The notes under the pieces were generated by a model, which saw nothing but the letters and a program-made list of their open reading frames with translations, made no database searches and was not told the DNA's origin. From contig FODP01000002.1 of assembly GCA_900110395.1 (NCBI GenBank), positions 248,001-312,000 of the forward strand: 64,000 nt of DNA, in the 5' to 3' direction. Origin of the DNA: Rhodospirillales bacterium URHD0017 (lineage in GTDB: Bacteria > Pseudomonadota > Alphaproteobacteria > Reyranellales > Reyranellaceae). Shown in pieces: positions 32,087 to 39,392 of this stretch (within the stretch, counting starts at the first letter, position 1; each line of letters begins with the position of its first letter). A program made the position numbers and the translations under genes.

Positions 32087-33792
32087 GCACGCCTTCGGAT
32101 ATCCGCCTGCAGGTCATGTGGAACCGGCTTCTTTCCGTCGTCGAGGAGCAGGCCCGCGCCCTGGTGCGCACCGCCTTCTCGACCAGCGCACGCGAGGCGG
32201 GCGACATCTCGGCCGACGTGTTCGACCTCGACGGCAAGATGCTGGCCCAGGCCGTGACCGGCACGCCGGGCCACGTGAACTCGATGGCGCGAAGCGTCAT
32301 CCACTTCATCCGCGAGTTCCCGGTCGAGACCATGAAGCCGGGTGACGCCTACGTGACCAACGACCCGTGGAAGGGCACCGGCCATCTCTACGACATCGTC
32401 GTCACCTCGCCCGCCTTCCACAAAGGCAAGCTGGTGGCGCTGTTCTCCTGCACCACGCACGTCGTCGACATCGGCGGCCTCGGCCAGTCGCCCGACGGGC
32501 GACAGGTCTATCACGAGGGCCTGTTCCTGCCGCTGCTGCCGCTGATGCGCGAAGGCACGATGGACGAGAGCGTGATGCGCATCGTGCGCGCCAATGTGCG
32601 CGAGCCCATTCAGGTCGAAGGCGACCTGCATGCGCTGATCGGCTGCAACGGCATCGGCGAGAAGCGGCTCTCCGACATGATGACCGAGCACGGCATCGAC
32701 AACCTCGACGAGCTCGGCCGGCACATCATCGACAAGAGCCGCGCCGGCATGGTGGCGGCGATCGGCAAGCTGCCGCGCGGCACCTGGAAGGGTCACATGC
32801 GCATCGACGGCTACGATGCGCCGATCGACCTGCACGCCGCCGTCACCATCAATGCCGACCACATCGCGGTCGACTATGCCGGCACCTCGGGCTCGTCGAT
32901 CTACGGCATCAACTCGCCGATGTGCTACACCGAGGCCTACACGGCCTTCGGCATCAAGTGCGTGGTGGCGCCGACCATTCCCAACAACGCCGGCACGCTT
33001 GATTCGATCCTGGTGACGGCGCCCGAGAACACCATCGTCAACGCGCTGTTCCCGGCGGCGGTCAACGCGCGCAGCACCATCGGCCACATGCTGCCCGACG
33101 TCTGCTACGACGCGCTGCACCAGGTGATCCCCGGCCAGGTGCCGGCCGAAGGCACCAGCAACCTGTGGAACCTGAAGCTCGGCGCCGGCCACGGCATGAC
33201 CGGCACGATCGGCAACAGCCGGCCCTTCATGGTGACGACCTTCCATTCCGGCGGCGCCGGCGCGCGGCCAAGCCTCGACGGGCTCTCGGCGACGCCCTTC
33301 CCGTCGGGCGTGCGCAACGTGCCGGTCGAGATCACCGAGACCATCGCGCCCGTCGTCATCTGGAAGAAGGAATACCGTCCCGACTCCGGCGGCGCCGGCG
33401 AGCATCGTGGCGGCCTCGGCCAGGTCATGGAGGTCGAGCATCGCGAGGGCGCGCCCTTCGGCATCTTCGCCACCTTCGAGCGCGTAAAGCATCCGGCGCG
33501 CGGCCGCGACGGCGGCAAGACCGGCGGCAACGGCCGGCTGTCGCTGGCCTCGGGCACCGAGCTCAAGGCCAAGGGCTTCCAGACCATTCCCGCCGGCGAC
33601 CGCCTGGTAGTCGAGATGCCGGGCGGCGGCGGCTTCGGCGACCCGAAGAAACGCGACCGCAAGAAGGTCGAGCGCGACGTGCGGCTGGGCCTGGTCAGTG
33701 AGGAGCAGGCGAAGGCGGCGTACGGGCGGGAAGGCGACCAGGTTGACGGCCGCCAGTCGGGGCGGGATGACAGCGCATTTCCATTGGCATAA
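32083..33792 (+). CDS. hyuB: Hydantoinase/oxoprolinase subunit B
   Basis: A 569-residue partner of HyuA. RLLSVVEEQARALVRTAFSTSAREAGD and FDLDGKMLAQAVTGTPGHVNSM open the family domain, and GDAYVTNDPWKGTGHLYDI, HVVDIGGLGQSP and EHRGGLGQVMEVEHREGAPF are conserved blocks. VEMPGGGGFGDPKKRD is the standard closing glycine loop. The ATG overlaps the hyuA stop (ATGA). The last codons (from about residue 555) run into a low-complexity tail and end in TAA at 33790, inside the operator palindrome of the following parDE pair. Confidence 0.95.
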   Translation: MSTPSDIRLQVMWNRLLSVVEEQARALVRTAFSTSAREAGDISADVFDLDGKMLAQAVTGTPGHVNSMARSVIHFIREFPVETMKPGDAYVTNDPWKGTGHLYDIVVTSPAFHKGKLVALFSCTTHVVDIGGLGQSPDGRQVYHEGLFLPLLPLMREGTMDESVMRIVRANVREPIQVEGDLHALIGCNGIGEKRLSDMMTEHGIDNLDELGRHIIDKSRAGMVAAIGKLPRGTWKGHMRIDGYDAPIDLHAAVTINADHIAVDYAGTSGSSIYGINSPMCYTEAYTAFGIKCVVAPTIPNNAGTLDSILVTAPENTIVNALFPAAVNARSTIGHMLPDVCYDALHQVIPGQVPAEGTSNLWNLKLGAGHGMTGTIGNSRPFMVTTFHSGGAGARPSLDGLSATPFPSGVRNVPVEITETIAPVVIWKKEYRPDSGGAGEHRGGLGQVMEVEHREGAPFGIFATFERVKHPARGRDGGKTGGNGRLSLASGTELKAKGFQTIPAGDRLVVEMPGGGGFGDPKKRDRKKVERDVRLGLVSEEQAKAAYGREGDQVDGRQSGRDDSAFPLA

Positions 33793-33799
33793 TATGCCA
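33785..33799. promoter_or_regulatory. TGGCAT-AAT-ATGCCA palindrome before parD
   Basis: A perfect 6+6 inverted repeat with a 3-base centre overlaps the hyuB stop codon and stands 18 bases before the parD ATG. It lies in an AT-rich patch holding possible -10 hexamers (CATAAT, TAATAT). ParD antitoxins bind such repeats to repress their own operon, so this is the likely parDE operator. Confidence 0.5.
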
Positions 33800-33816
33800 T
33801 ATTCTTGGAGTGCCTC

Positions 33817-34119
33817 ATGCCCACACGCAACGTTGTTCTTACTGAGCATCAGGCTGATCTGATCGAACGGCTGGTCGATTCTGGGCGATATCAGAATGCC
33901 AGCGAGGTTCTGCGTGAAGGGCTGCGCCTGGTGGAAAGCCGCGAGGCAGAAGATCGCGCCCGACTCAAAGCGCTTCGTGACGCCGTCAAAGTCGGCTTGG
34001 ACGACTTGCAGGAGGGTCGCTACCGCAGCTTTGACTCTTTTGAAGCTTTGGACAGCCATCTTGGCAAAGTTGCCGACAGGGCGATCGCGAGGCATCGCGC
34101 CGGTCAGAAGCGGAAGTGA
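33817..34119 (+). CDS. parD: ParD-like antitoxin
   Basis: A 100-residue ribbon-helix-helix antitoxin. NVVLTEHQADLIERLVDSGRYQNASEVLREGLRLVE is the CopG/ParD domain (strand plus two helices), with SGRYQNASEVLREGLRL nearly canonical. The charged C-terminal tail (SREAEDRARLKALRDAVKVGL) wraps ParE toxins. The ATG at 33817 has TTGGAG 6 bases upstream and beats the longer frame from 33805. Its stop overlaps the toxin GTG by 4 bases. The region is less GC-rich than its surroundings, in line with horizontal gain. Confidence 0.93.
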   Translation: MPTRNVVLTEHQADLIERLVDSGRYQNASEVLREGLRLVESREAEDRARLKALRDAVKVGLDDLQEGRYRSFDSFEALDSHLGKVADRAIARHRAGQKRK

Positions 34120-34475
34120 GCCCGCAGCGCCGCATATGGGATGTGCGGCTATCACTCGCTGCCGAGACTGACGTCGAAGACATCGTGTTTTGGACCGCTG
34201 ATCGCTTCGGCGAGACGCAGGCGCGAGCCTACGAAGATATCCTCAAGAAGGCCGTTTTCTCCCTCCGGGAAGGCCCTTCTCGTGCCGGATCAAGGCCTCG
34301 GCCAGACATCGGCCCACGACTTTACTCATTACACATCGCAGGGATTTCACCTCGGGCGCGGCACTTCATCTTTTTCAAGGTCGTCACTGACGATCGGATC
34401 GAAGTCGTCCGCATTCTGCACGACGGCATGGACTTTCAGAGGCATCTGTCATCCGACGAGACGGAAGAAACTTGA
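34116..34475 (+). CDS. parE: ParE-like toxin (RelE/ParE superfamily)
   Basis: A 119-residue toxin of the RelE/ParE fold. WDVRLSLAAETDVEDIVFWTADRFGETQARAYEDIL gives the first strand and helix pair, GPSRAGSRPRPDIGPRLYSLHIAG the central strands, and RHFIFFKVVTDDRIEVVRILHDGMDFQRHL the closing sheet with the ParE-type LHxxMD end. ParE toxins inhibit DNA gyrase. The start is a GTG that overlaps the parD stop. The pair is a self-contained addiction module inserted between hyuB and the SMP-30 gene. Confidence 0.92.
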   Translation: MSPQRRIWDVRLSLAAETDVEDIVFWTADRFGETQARAYEDILKKAVFSLREGPSRAGSRPRPDIGPRLYSLHIAGISPRARHFIFFKVVTDDRIEVVRILHDGMDFQRHLSSDETEET

Positions 34476-34529
34476 TGCGACACGGGCTATAGTCCCTGCC
34501 ACTCAAGAACGAGACTCGAGGAAACTCCG

Positions 34530-35474
34530 ATGTGGCAGCCCAACGAACGTTATCCCGACGCGTCCGTGCGCGTGCTCGATCCGGCCTTCAACAAGTACCG
34601 CCTGGCGCTGGCGTCGGTCGAACGGCTCTACACGGGCTGCCGCTGGGCCGAGGGTCCGGTCTATTTCGGCGACGGCCGCTATCTCCTGTGGAGCGACATC
34701 CCCAACAACCGCGTTTTGCGCTGGGACGAGGAATCGGGAAACGTCACGGTCTTCCGCAAGCCCTCCAACAACGCCAACGGCCACACGCGCGACCGCCGCG
34801 GCCGGCTGGTCGCCTGTGAGCACGATGCCCGCCGCGTCGTGCGCTTCGAGTATGACGGGGCGATCACCGTGCTGGCCGATTCCTACAACGGCAAGCCGCT
34901 CAACTCGCCCAACGATGTCGTCGTGAAGTCCGACGGCTCGGTCTGGTTCACCGATCCCACGTTCGGCATTTTAGGCTACTACGAGGGCCACAAGGCCGAG
35001 AGCGAGAACACGCCCGCCGTCTATCGCCTCGATGCGGCGACTGGCAAGCTCACGATGGTGGCCAATGACGTTCCGGGACCCAACGGGCTTGCGTTCTCGC
35101 CCGACGAGAAGAAGCTCTATGTCGTGGGCTCGCGCGCCGAGCCGCATCGCACGATCGTGTCCTTCGACGTCACCAACGACGGCACGGCGCTCGGCAAGAG
35201 CTCGGTGCTGATCGACGCCGGCCCGGGTGGCTCGCCCGACGGCTTCCGCGTCGACGTCGACGGCAACCTGTGGTGCGGCTGGGGCATGGGCTCGCCCGAG
35301 CTCGATGGCGTGCGCGTGTTCGACGCCACGGGCAAACCGATCGGCCATATCGATCTGCCGGAGCGCTGCGCCAACCTCTGCTTCGGCGGCCGCTATCGCA
35401 ACCGGCTTTTCATGGCGGCGAGCCATTCGCTCTACGCCCTCTACGTCAACACCCAGGGCGTGGCCGGCGGCTGA
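34530..35474 (+). CDS. SMP-30/gluconolactonase family lactonase
   Basis: A 314-residue six-bladed propeller of the SMP-30/gluconolactonase/LRE family. RWAEGPVYFGDGRYLLWSDIPNNRVLRWDE holds the metal-binding glutamate, NSPNDVVVKSDGSVWFTDPTFG the asparagine/aspartate ligands, GPNGLAFSPDEKKLYVV another ligand site, and GSPDGFRVDVDGNLWCGWGMG the catalytic aspartate block. No signal peptide is evident, so it is cytoplasmic. It is first in a run with an MFS carrier and a D-tartrate dehydratase gene, and probably opens a sugar-acid lactone ahead of dehydration. Confidence 0.92.
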   Translation: MWQPNERYPDASVRVLDPAFNKYRLALASVERLYTGCRWAEGPVYFGDGRYLLWSDIPNNRVLRWDEESGNVTVFRKPSNNANGHTRDRRGRLVACEHDARRVVRFEYDGAITVLADSYNGKPLNSPNDVVVKSDGSVWFTDPTFGILGYYEGHKAESENTPAVYRLDAATGKLTMVANDVPGPNGLAFSPDEKKLYVVGSRAEPHRTIVSFDVTNDGTALGKSSVLIDAGPGGSPDGFRVDVDGNLWCGWGMGSPELDGVRVFDATGKPIGHIDLPERCANLCFGGRYRNRLFMAASHSLYALYVNTQGVAGG

Positions 35475-35493
35475 CCGCATAAAGCAGAAGACA

Positions 35494-36696
35494 ATGCGTG
35501 GTATCGATTCGAGTTACGCCTGGTGGCGCCTGGCCGCCAGCGTCGGCCTGAGCACGGTCGGCGGCATCGGCATGTGGTCGCTCATGGTGGCGATCCCGGC
35601 CGTGCAGGCCGATTTCGGCATCACCCGCGCCGACATCTCCTTTGCCTACACCATGAACACGCTGGGCTTCTTTGCCGGCGGCGTCATCGTGGGCCGGCTC
35701 GTCGACCGCCGCGGCATCGTCGTTGCCGCGATCCTGAGCGCGATCGGCCTGGCATTGGGCTTCGCGCTGGCACCGCTCACTTCCTCGCTGATCCTCTTCT
35801 CCGCCGCCCAGGTCCTGATCGGTTTCAGTGCGGCAGCCACGTTTGCACCGCTGGTCGCCGATATCTCGCACTGGTTCGAAAAGCGCCGGGGCGTGGCCGT
35901 CGCCATCGCCGCCTCGGGCAATTACTTCGCCGGCACCATCTGGCCGCCGATCATCGAGCGGATCATCCACGACCATGGCTGGCGTACCATGTTCTGGTCG
36001 GCCGCCGCCTTCTGCCTGGTGGCGATGATCCCCCTGGCGCTGACCCTGAAGCGCCGCCCGCCGGACCACGAAGAAACCGCCATCGCCAAGGTGGCGCGCC
36101 GTTCGCAGGCGGCGCTCGGCCTGTCGCCCAACGCGTTGCAGGGGCTGATTGCCCTGATGGGCGTCGGTTGCTGCGTCGCCATGTCGATGCCGCAGGTCCA
36201 CATCGTCGCCTATTGCGCCGACCTGGGGTACGGCGTGGCTCGCGGGGCCGAGATGCTGTCGCTGATGCTGGGCTTCGGCATCATTAGCCGCATCGGATCG
36301 GGCTGGATCGCCGACAAGGTCGGCGGCGTCATGACCTTGCTGATCGGCGCCACCCTGCAGTGCATCGCGCTCGTTTTCTACCTGATCGACGACGGGCTCA
36401 CCTCGCTCTACATCGCGTCGGCCCTGTTCGGGCTGTTCCAGGGCGGCATCGTGCCGTCCTACGCCATCATCGTGCGCGAATACTTCCCGCCGAGCGAAGC
36501 GGCGACGCGCGTCAGCCTCGCCATTTCGTCGACCCTGATCGGCATGGCGCTGGGCGGCTGGATGGGCGGCGTCCTGTTCGACATGACGGGGTCCTATCGC
36601 GCGGCCTTCCTCAATGGTATCGCCTGGAACGTCATGACCGCCCTCCTCGCCTGGTGGCTGCTGATGCGCCAGACGCGGCGCGCCGCGGTCGCCTAA
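35494..36696 (+). CDS. MFS transporter (carboxylate type)
   Basis: A 400-residue, 12-helix major facilitator. GGVIVGRLVDRRGIVVAAIL carries the loop 2-3 motif (GxxxDRxGxR-like), and GSGWIADKVGGVMTLL is its mirror in the second half. ISHWFEKRRGVAVAIAASGNYFAG is typical of the monocarboxylate/oxalate-formate branch. It follows the SMP-30 gene by 19 bases and precedes the tartrate dehydratase gene by 9, so it probably imports tartrate or a similar sugar acid. Confidence 0.92.
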   Translation: MRGIDSSYAWWRLAASVGLSTVGGIGMWSLMVAIPAVQADFGITRADISFAYTMNTLGFFAGGVIVGRLVDRRGIVVAAILSAIGLALGFALAPLTSSLILFSAAQVLIGFSAAATFAPLVADISHWFEKRRGVAVAIAASGNYFAGTIWPPIIERIIHDHGWRTMFWSAAAFCLVAMIPLALTLKRRPPDHEETAIAKVARRSQAALGLSPNALQGLIALMGVGCCVAMSMPQVHIVAYCADLGYGVARGAEMLSLMLGFGIISRIGSGWIADKVGGVMTLLIGATLQCIALVFYLIDDGLTSLYIASALFGLFQGGIVPSYAIIVREYFPPSEAATRVSLAISSTLIGMALGGWMGGVLFDMTGSYRAAFLNGIAWNVMTALLAWWLLMRQTRRAAVA

Positions 36697-36705
36697 GGAG
36701 CACCC

Positions 36706-37863
36706 ATGCGCATCGTCGCCATCCGCGACATCGTCTCGCCGATCCGCTCCAACATCGCCAACGCCTATATCGACTTCAGCCAGATGACGGCGAGCGTCGT
36801 GGCCATCGAGACCGACCTCGAGGTCGAGGGCAAGCCGGTGATCGGCTACGGCTTCAACTCCAACGGCCGCTATGCCCAGAAGGGGCTTTTGGCCGAGCGC
36901 TTCATCCCGCGCCTGAAACAGGCCAAGCCGGAGTCGCTGCTCGATGGCGAGGGCCTGCTCGATCCCGCCAGGTGCTGGGCCGCCATGATGGCCAATGAGA
37001 AGCCGGGCGGCCACGGCGAGCGCTCGGTGGCCGTCGGCGTTCTCGACATGGCGTTGTGGGACGCCGTGGCCAAGGCCAAGCGCGTGCCGCTGTGGAAGCT
37101 TCTGGCCGACCGCTACAACGGCGGGAAATTCGACGACAAGGCGTGGGTCTACGCGGCCGGCGGCTACTACTACCCCGGCAAGGACCTCGACGGGCTGCAG
37201 GACGAGATGAAGCACTATCTCGACCTCGGCTATGCCTGCGTGAAGATGAAGGTGGGCGGCGTGCCGCTCGCCGACGACATCAAGCGCATCGAGGCGGTCC
37301 TGAAGATCGTCGGCGCCGGCGAGCGCCTGGCGGTCGACGTCAACGGCAAGTTCGACCTGCCGGCGGCGATCGCATTCGGCAAAGCGATCGAAGGCTACAA
37401 GTTGCGCTGGTACGAAGAGCCGCTCGATCCGCTCGACTACCTGGCGCATGGCGCGCTTGCTACCCAGTACGCCCCACCGCTCGCCACCGGAGAGAACCTG
37501 TTCTCCATGCAGGACGCCCGCAATCTGGTGCGTCACGCAGGCCTCAGGCCCGACCGCGACATCCTGCAGTACGACCCGGCCCTGTCCTACGGCCTGGTCG
37601 AGTACCTGCGCACCATCGACATGCTGAAAGCCCACGGCTGGTCGCCGCGGCGCTGCGTGCCGCACGGCGGCCACCAGTTCGCGCTCAACATCGCCGTCGG
37701 CCTGCAATGCGGCGGCAACGAATCCTATCCGCAGGTCTTCGCGCCGTTCGGCGGCTTCGCTGACGATTGTCCCGTCGTCGACGGCCGCGTGGCCATGCCC
37801 GATGCGCCGGGCATCGGGTTCGAACGCAAGGCCGACCTGTGGTCCGTTATGAAAGCCGTGTAG
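36706..37863 (+). CDS. D-tartrate dehydratase-like enolase-superfamily enzyme
   Basis: A 385-residue enolase-superfamily enzyme matching characterised D-tartrate dehydratase (TarD of Bradyrhizobium) along its length. AAMMANEKPGGHGERSVAVG and AAGGYYYPGKDL are TarD-specific blocks. The base K182 (VKMKVGG), the metal ligands D211, E237 (EEPLDP) and E263 (GENLF) and the acid/base H320 (PHGGH) are all present, each two positions below the TarD numbering I recall. The enzyme removes water from D-tartrate to yield oxaloacetate. It ends an SMP-30/MFS/dehydratase operon and overlaps the convergent lipoprotein gene by 17 bases. Assignment to the TarD clade is strong; a neighbouring sugar-acid substrate cannot be excluded. 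Confidence 0.88.
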   Translation: MRIVAIRDIVSPIRSNIANAYIDFSQMTASVVAIETDLEVEGKPVIGYGFNSNGRYAQKGLLAERFIPRLKQAKPESLLDGEGLLDPARCWAAMMANEKPGGHGERSVAVGVLDMALWDAVAKAKRVPLWKLLADRYNGGKFDDKAWVYAAGGYYYPGKDLDGLQDEMKHYLDLGYACVKMKVGGVPLADDIKRIEAVLKIVGAGERLAVDVNGKFDLPAAIAFGKAIEGYKLRWYEEPLDPLDYLAHGALATQYAPPLATGENLFSMQDARNLVRHAGLRPDRDILQYDPALSYGLVEYLRTIDMLKAHGWSPRRCVPHGGHQFALNIAVGLQCGGNESYPQVFAPFGGFADDCPVVDGRVAMPDAPGIGFERKADLWSVMKAV

Positions 37864-37990
37864 CCGCCGGCGCTTCGGCGCGGGTGTTGCTGCGCCCGCC
37901 ATCGTGGGTCTGGTAGCGATCGTCCTGGGGAATGCCCGAGCATCCCGCGACGAGAGTTGCTGCGATCAAAGCCATCAGCCGCGCAATCAT
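37847..37990 (-). CDS. Tiny lipoprotein, third of a tandem trio (degenerate core)
   Basis: A 47-residue product. The leader MIARLMALIAATLVAGC ends in a clean lipobox (LVAGC, cysteine 17), then SGIPQDDRYQT matches the next paralogue (SGLPKDGRYQT). The core has drifted to HDGGRSNTRAEAP, with arginine and threonine where the others have tryptophan and phenylalanine. Its ATG overlaps the stop of the middle gene by 4 bases. Serine at +2 predicts outer-membrane sorting. The 3' end runs into the convergent dehydratase gene. It may be a decaying copy or a functional variant. No known family. Confidence 0.65.
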   Translation of the reverse strand: MIARLMALIAATLVAGCSGIPQDDRYQTHDGGRSNTRAEAPAATRLS

Positions 37991-38133
37991 GTCGAGCGCA
38001 CCGTGGGAACTTCCCAAGCCTCGGCACGGAAATTGTCCCAGCCACCGCCGCCCGTTTGATAGCGGCCATCCTTGGGCAAGCCGGAGCATCCGGCGACGGC
38101 CAGCGGGAGTACGACGACGAGGGCGATCTTCAC
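37987..38133 (-). CDS. Tiny lipoprotein, second of the trio
   Basis: A 48-residue product from a GTG at 38133. The leader VKIALVVVLPLAVAGC carries the lipobox VAGC (cysteine 16). The mature part is only about 33 residues: SGLPKDGRYQTGGGGWDNFRAE, then AWEVPTVRST. DGRYQTGGGGWDNFRAE is the clearest version of the family core. The GTG overlaps the stop of the first gene by 4 bases and its own stop overlaps the third gene's ATG by 4, so all three should be translated in a coupled fashion. A role at the outer membrane or as a receptor accessory is conjecture. Confidence 0.75.
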   Translation of the reverse strand: MKIALVVVLPLAVAGCSGLPKDGRYQTGGGGWDNFRAEAWEVPTVRST

Positions 38134-38303
38134 ACCATCGACCCCGGCGTCACCGGCAACTCGGCGCGGAAGTTCTCCCACCCGCCGCCTCGGCTGCCCT
38201 TCGGGGAATTGCCGCCACCACCACCCGTCGTGCCGGTCGATGTACAACCGACCGCCAGTGCCGCGATGAGGACCACAGCCAGAATGAAACGAAGGCCTGT
38301 CAT
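38130..38303 (-). CDS. Tiny lipoprotein, first of the trio
   Basis: A 57-residue product. The leader MTGLRFILAVVLIAALAVGC has the lipobox AVGC (cysteine 20). After it comes a short threonine/glycine linker (TSTGTTGGGGGNSPKGS) and then RGGGWENFRAELPVTPGSMV, so the GGGW-[DE]-NFRAE core is kept while the DGRYQT part is lost. It starts 20 bases after the Bug receptor stop on the same strand and overlaps the second lipoprotein gene by 4 bases. Threonine at +2 predicts outer-membrane sorting. The function is not known. Confidence 0.72.
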   Translation of the reverse strand: MTGLRFILAVVLIAALAVGCTSTGTTGGGGGNSPKGSRGGGWENFRAELPVTPGSMV

Positions 38304-38323
38304 GGCGCTGAGATGCGCCCGCT

Positions 38324-39295
38324 TCACTCCGGCTTCAACAGGCCCGACTTCACAAGTTCGGCAACGACGGCTTCCATATCCTTCAGGTGCGCTGCGAAAT
38401 CGGCCCGGCTGGTCGGCCGCACTTCGGCGCCGAGGTCGACCAGCTTGCGCTTGACGTCGTCGTCCTGGAGCGCCGCGACCACGGCGGCATTCAGCACGTC
38501 GAGCGCCGCGGCCGGCGTCTCGGCACGCGCCAGCACGCCTGCGGTCGTGCTGCCGTCGAACGGCTTTATGCCGATGTCCTTCAGGCTCGGCACATCGGGC
38601 AACTGGGTGATGCGATCGGGCCCGAGGATCAGCAGCGGCCGGATCTTGCCGGTCCGGATCAGCGGCAGCGAGGTCGTGAGCTGATCGGTGTAGAGGTCGA
38701 TCTGGCCAGCCATCAGATCGGCCAGACCGGGCCCGGACCCTCTGTAGGGGATGATGTTGAACTTCACGTTCTCGCTCGCCTGCAACTGCAGGTCGGCGAC
38801 GTGGTTGATCGTGCCGTTGCCGGAATGGCCGACGCTGACCGTGCCGGGCTTCGCCTTGGCTTCGGCCAGCGCGCTCTTCATGTCCGGGAAGCGGCTGTCG
38901 GCGCGGGTCACGATCAGGGTCGGCACGGTGGTGAGCAGGCTGATCGGCGCGAACAGCGGCACCATCGAGGACTTGCCCGCCATGTAGGGCGCGATGCCCA
39001 GGACACTGAAGCTGCCCATCACCACCGTGTAGCCGTCGGCCGGCGCGGCGACCGTGGCCTCGAGGCCAACGACGCCGCCCGCGCCGGGCCGGTTGTCGAC
39101 CAGCACGGTCTGGCCCAGCCGCCGGGCCATGACGTCGCTGACGATACGCGACGTGACGTCGTAATTTCCGCCGGGTGCGAAGGGAACGATCCAGCGGACC
39201 GGCTTGTTGGGAAAAGCCTGCGCTGCGGCCGGCATCGCCATCATGCCTGCACCGGCAAGGCTTGCGCCCAAAAGTTCCCTGCGTCTCATTTTCAT
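38324..39295 (-). CDS. Tripartite tricarboxylate transporter substrate-binding protein (Bug family)
   Basis: A 323-residue periplasmic receptor. A twin-arginine-like leader MKMRRRELLGASLAGAGMMA ends at AQA, and the mature protein opens FPNKPVRWIVPFAPGGNYDV. VLVDNRPGAGGVVGLEATV, APADGYTVVMG, IIPYRGSGPGLADLMAGQ and IRTGKIRPLLIL are family blocks. AGGGGG lies just before the ATG at 39295; a second in-frame ATG two codons on is the alternative. Three tiny lipoprotein genes follow at once on the same strand, the only Bug gene in the window with such partners. It is divergent from the Kef-type antiporter gene. Confidence 0.92.
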   Translation of the reverse strand: MKMRRRELLGASLAGAGMMAMPAAAQAFPNKPVRWIVPFAPGGNYDVTSRIVSDVMARRLGQTVLVDNRPGAGGVVGLEATVAAPADGYTVVMGSFSVLGIAPYMAGKSSMVPLFAPISLLTTVPTLIVTRADSRFPDMKSALAEAKAKPGTVSVGHSGNGTINHVADLQLQASENVKFNIIPYRGSGPGLADLMAGQIDLYTDQLTTSLPLIRTGKIRPLLILGPDRITQLPDVPSLKDIGIKPFDGSTTAGVLARAETPAAALDVLNAAVVAALQDDDVKRKLVDLGAEVRPTSRADFAAHLKDMEAVVAELVKSGLLKPE

Positions 39296-39392
39296 ACCCC
39301 CTTCGTCCCCGACTTCCGGTACCGAGATTGCAATGTCGGCGAGGCGACGCCAAATCCAATGAATCAGCAACGAACCGCGGAGAGAAATCGCG

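Noticed and set aside
31753-34155. 800-codon open frame on the minus strand
   Set aside because: Shadow of hyuA, hyuB and parD, which carry clear family motifs on the other strand.
35446-37902. 818-codon open frame on the minus strand
   Set aside because: Shadow of the MFS and tartrate dehydratase genes, with low-complexity charged sequence and no motifs.
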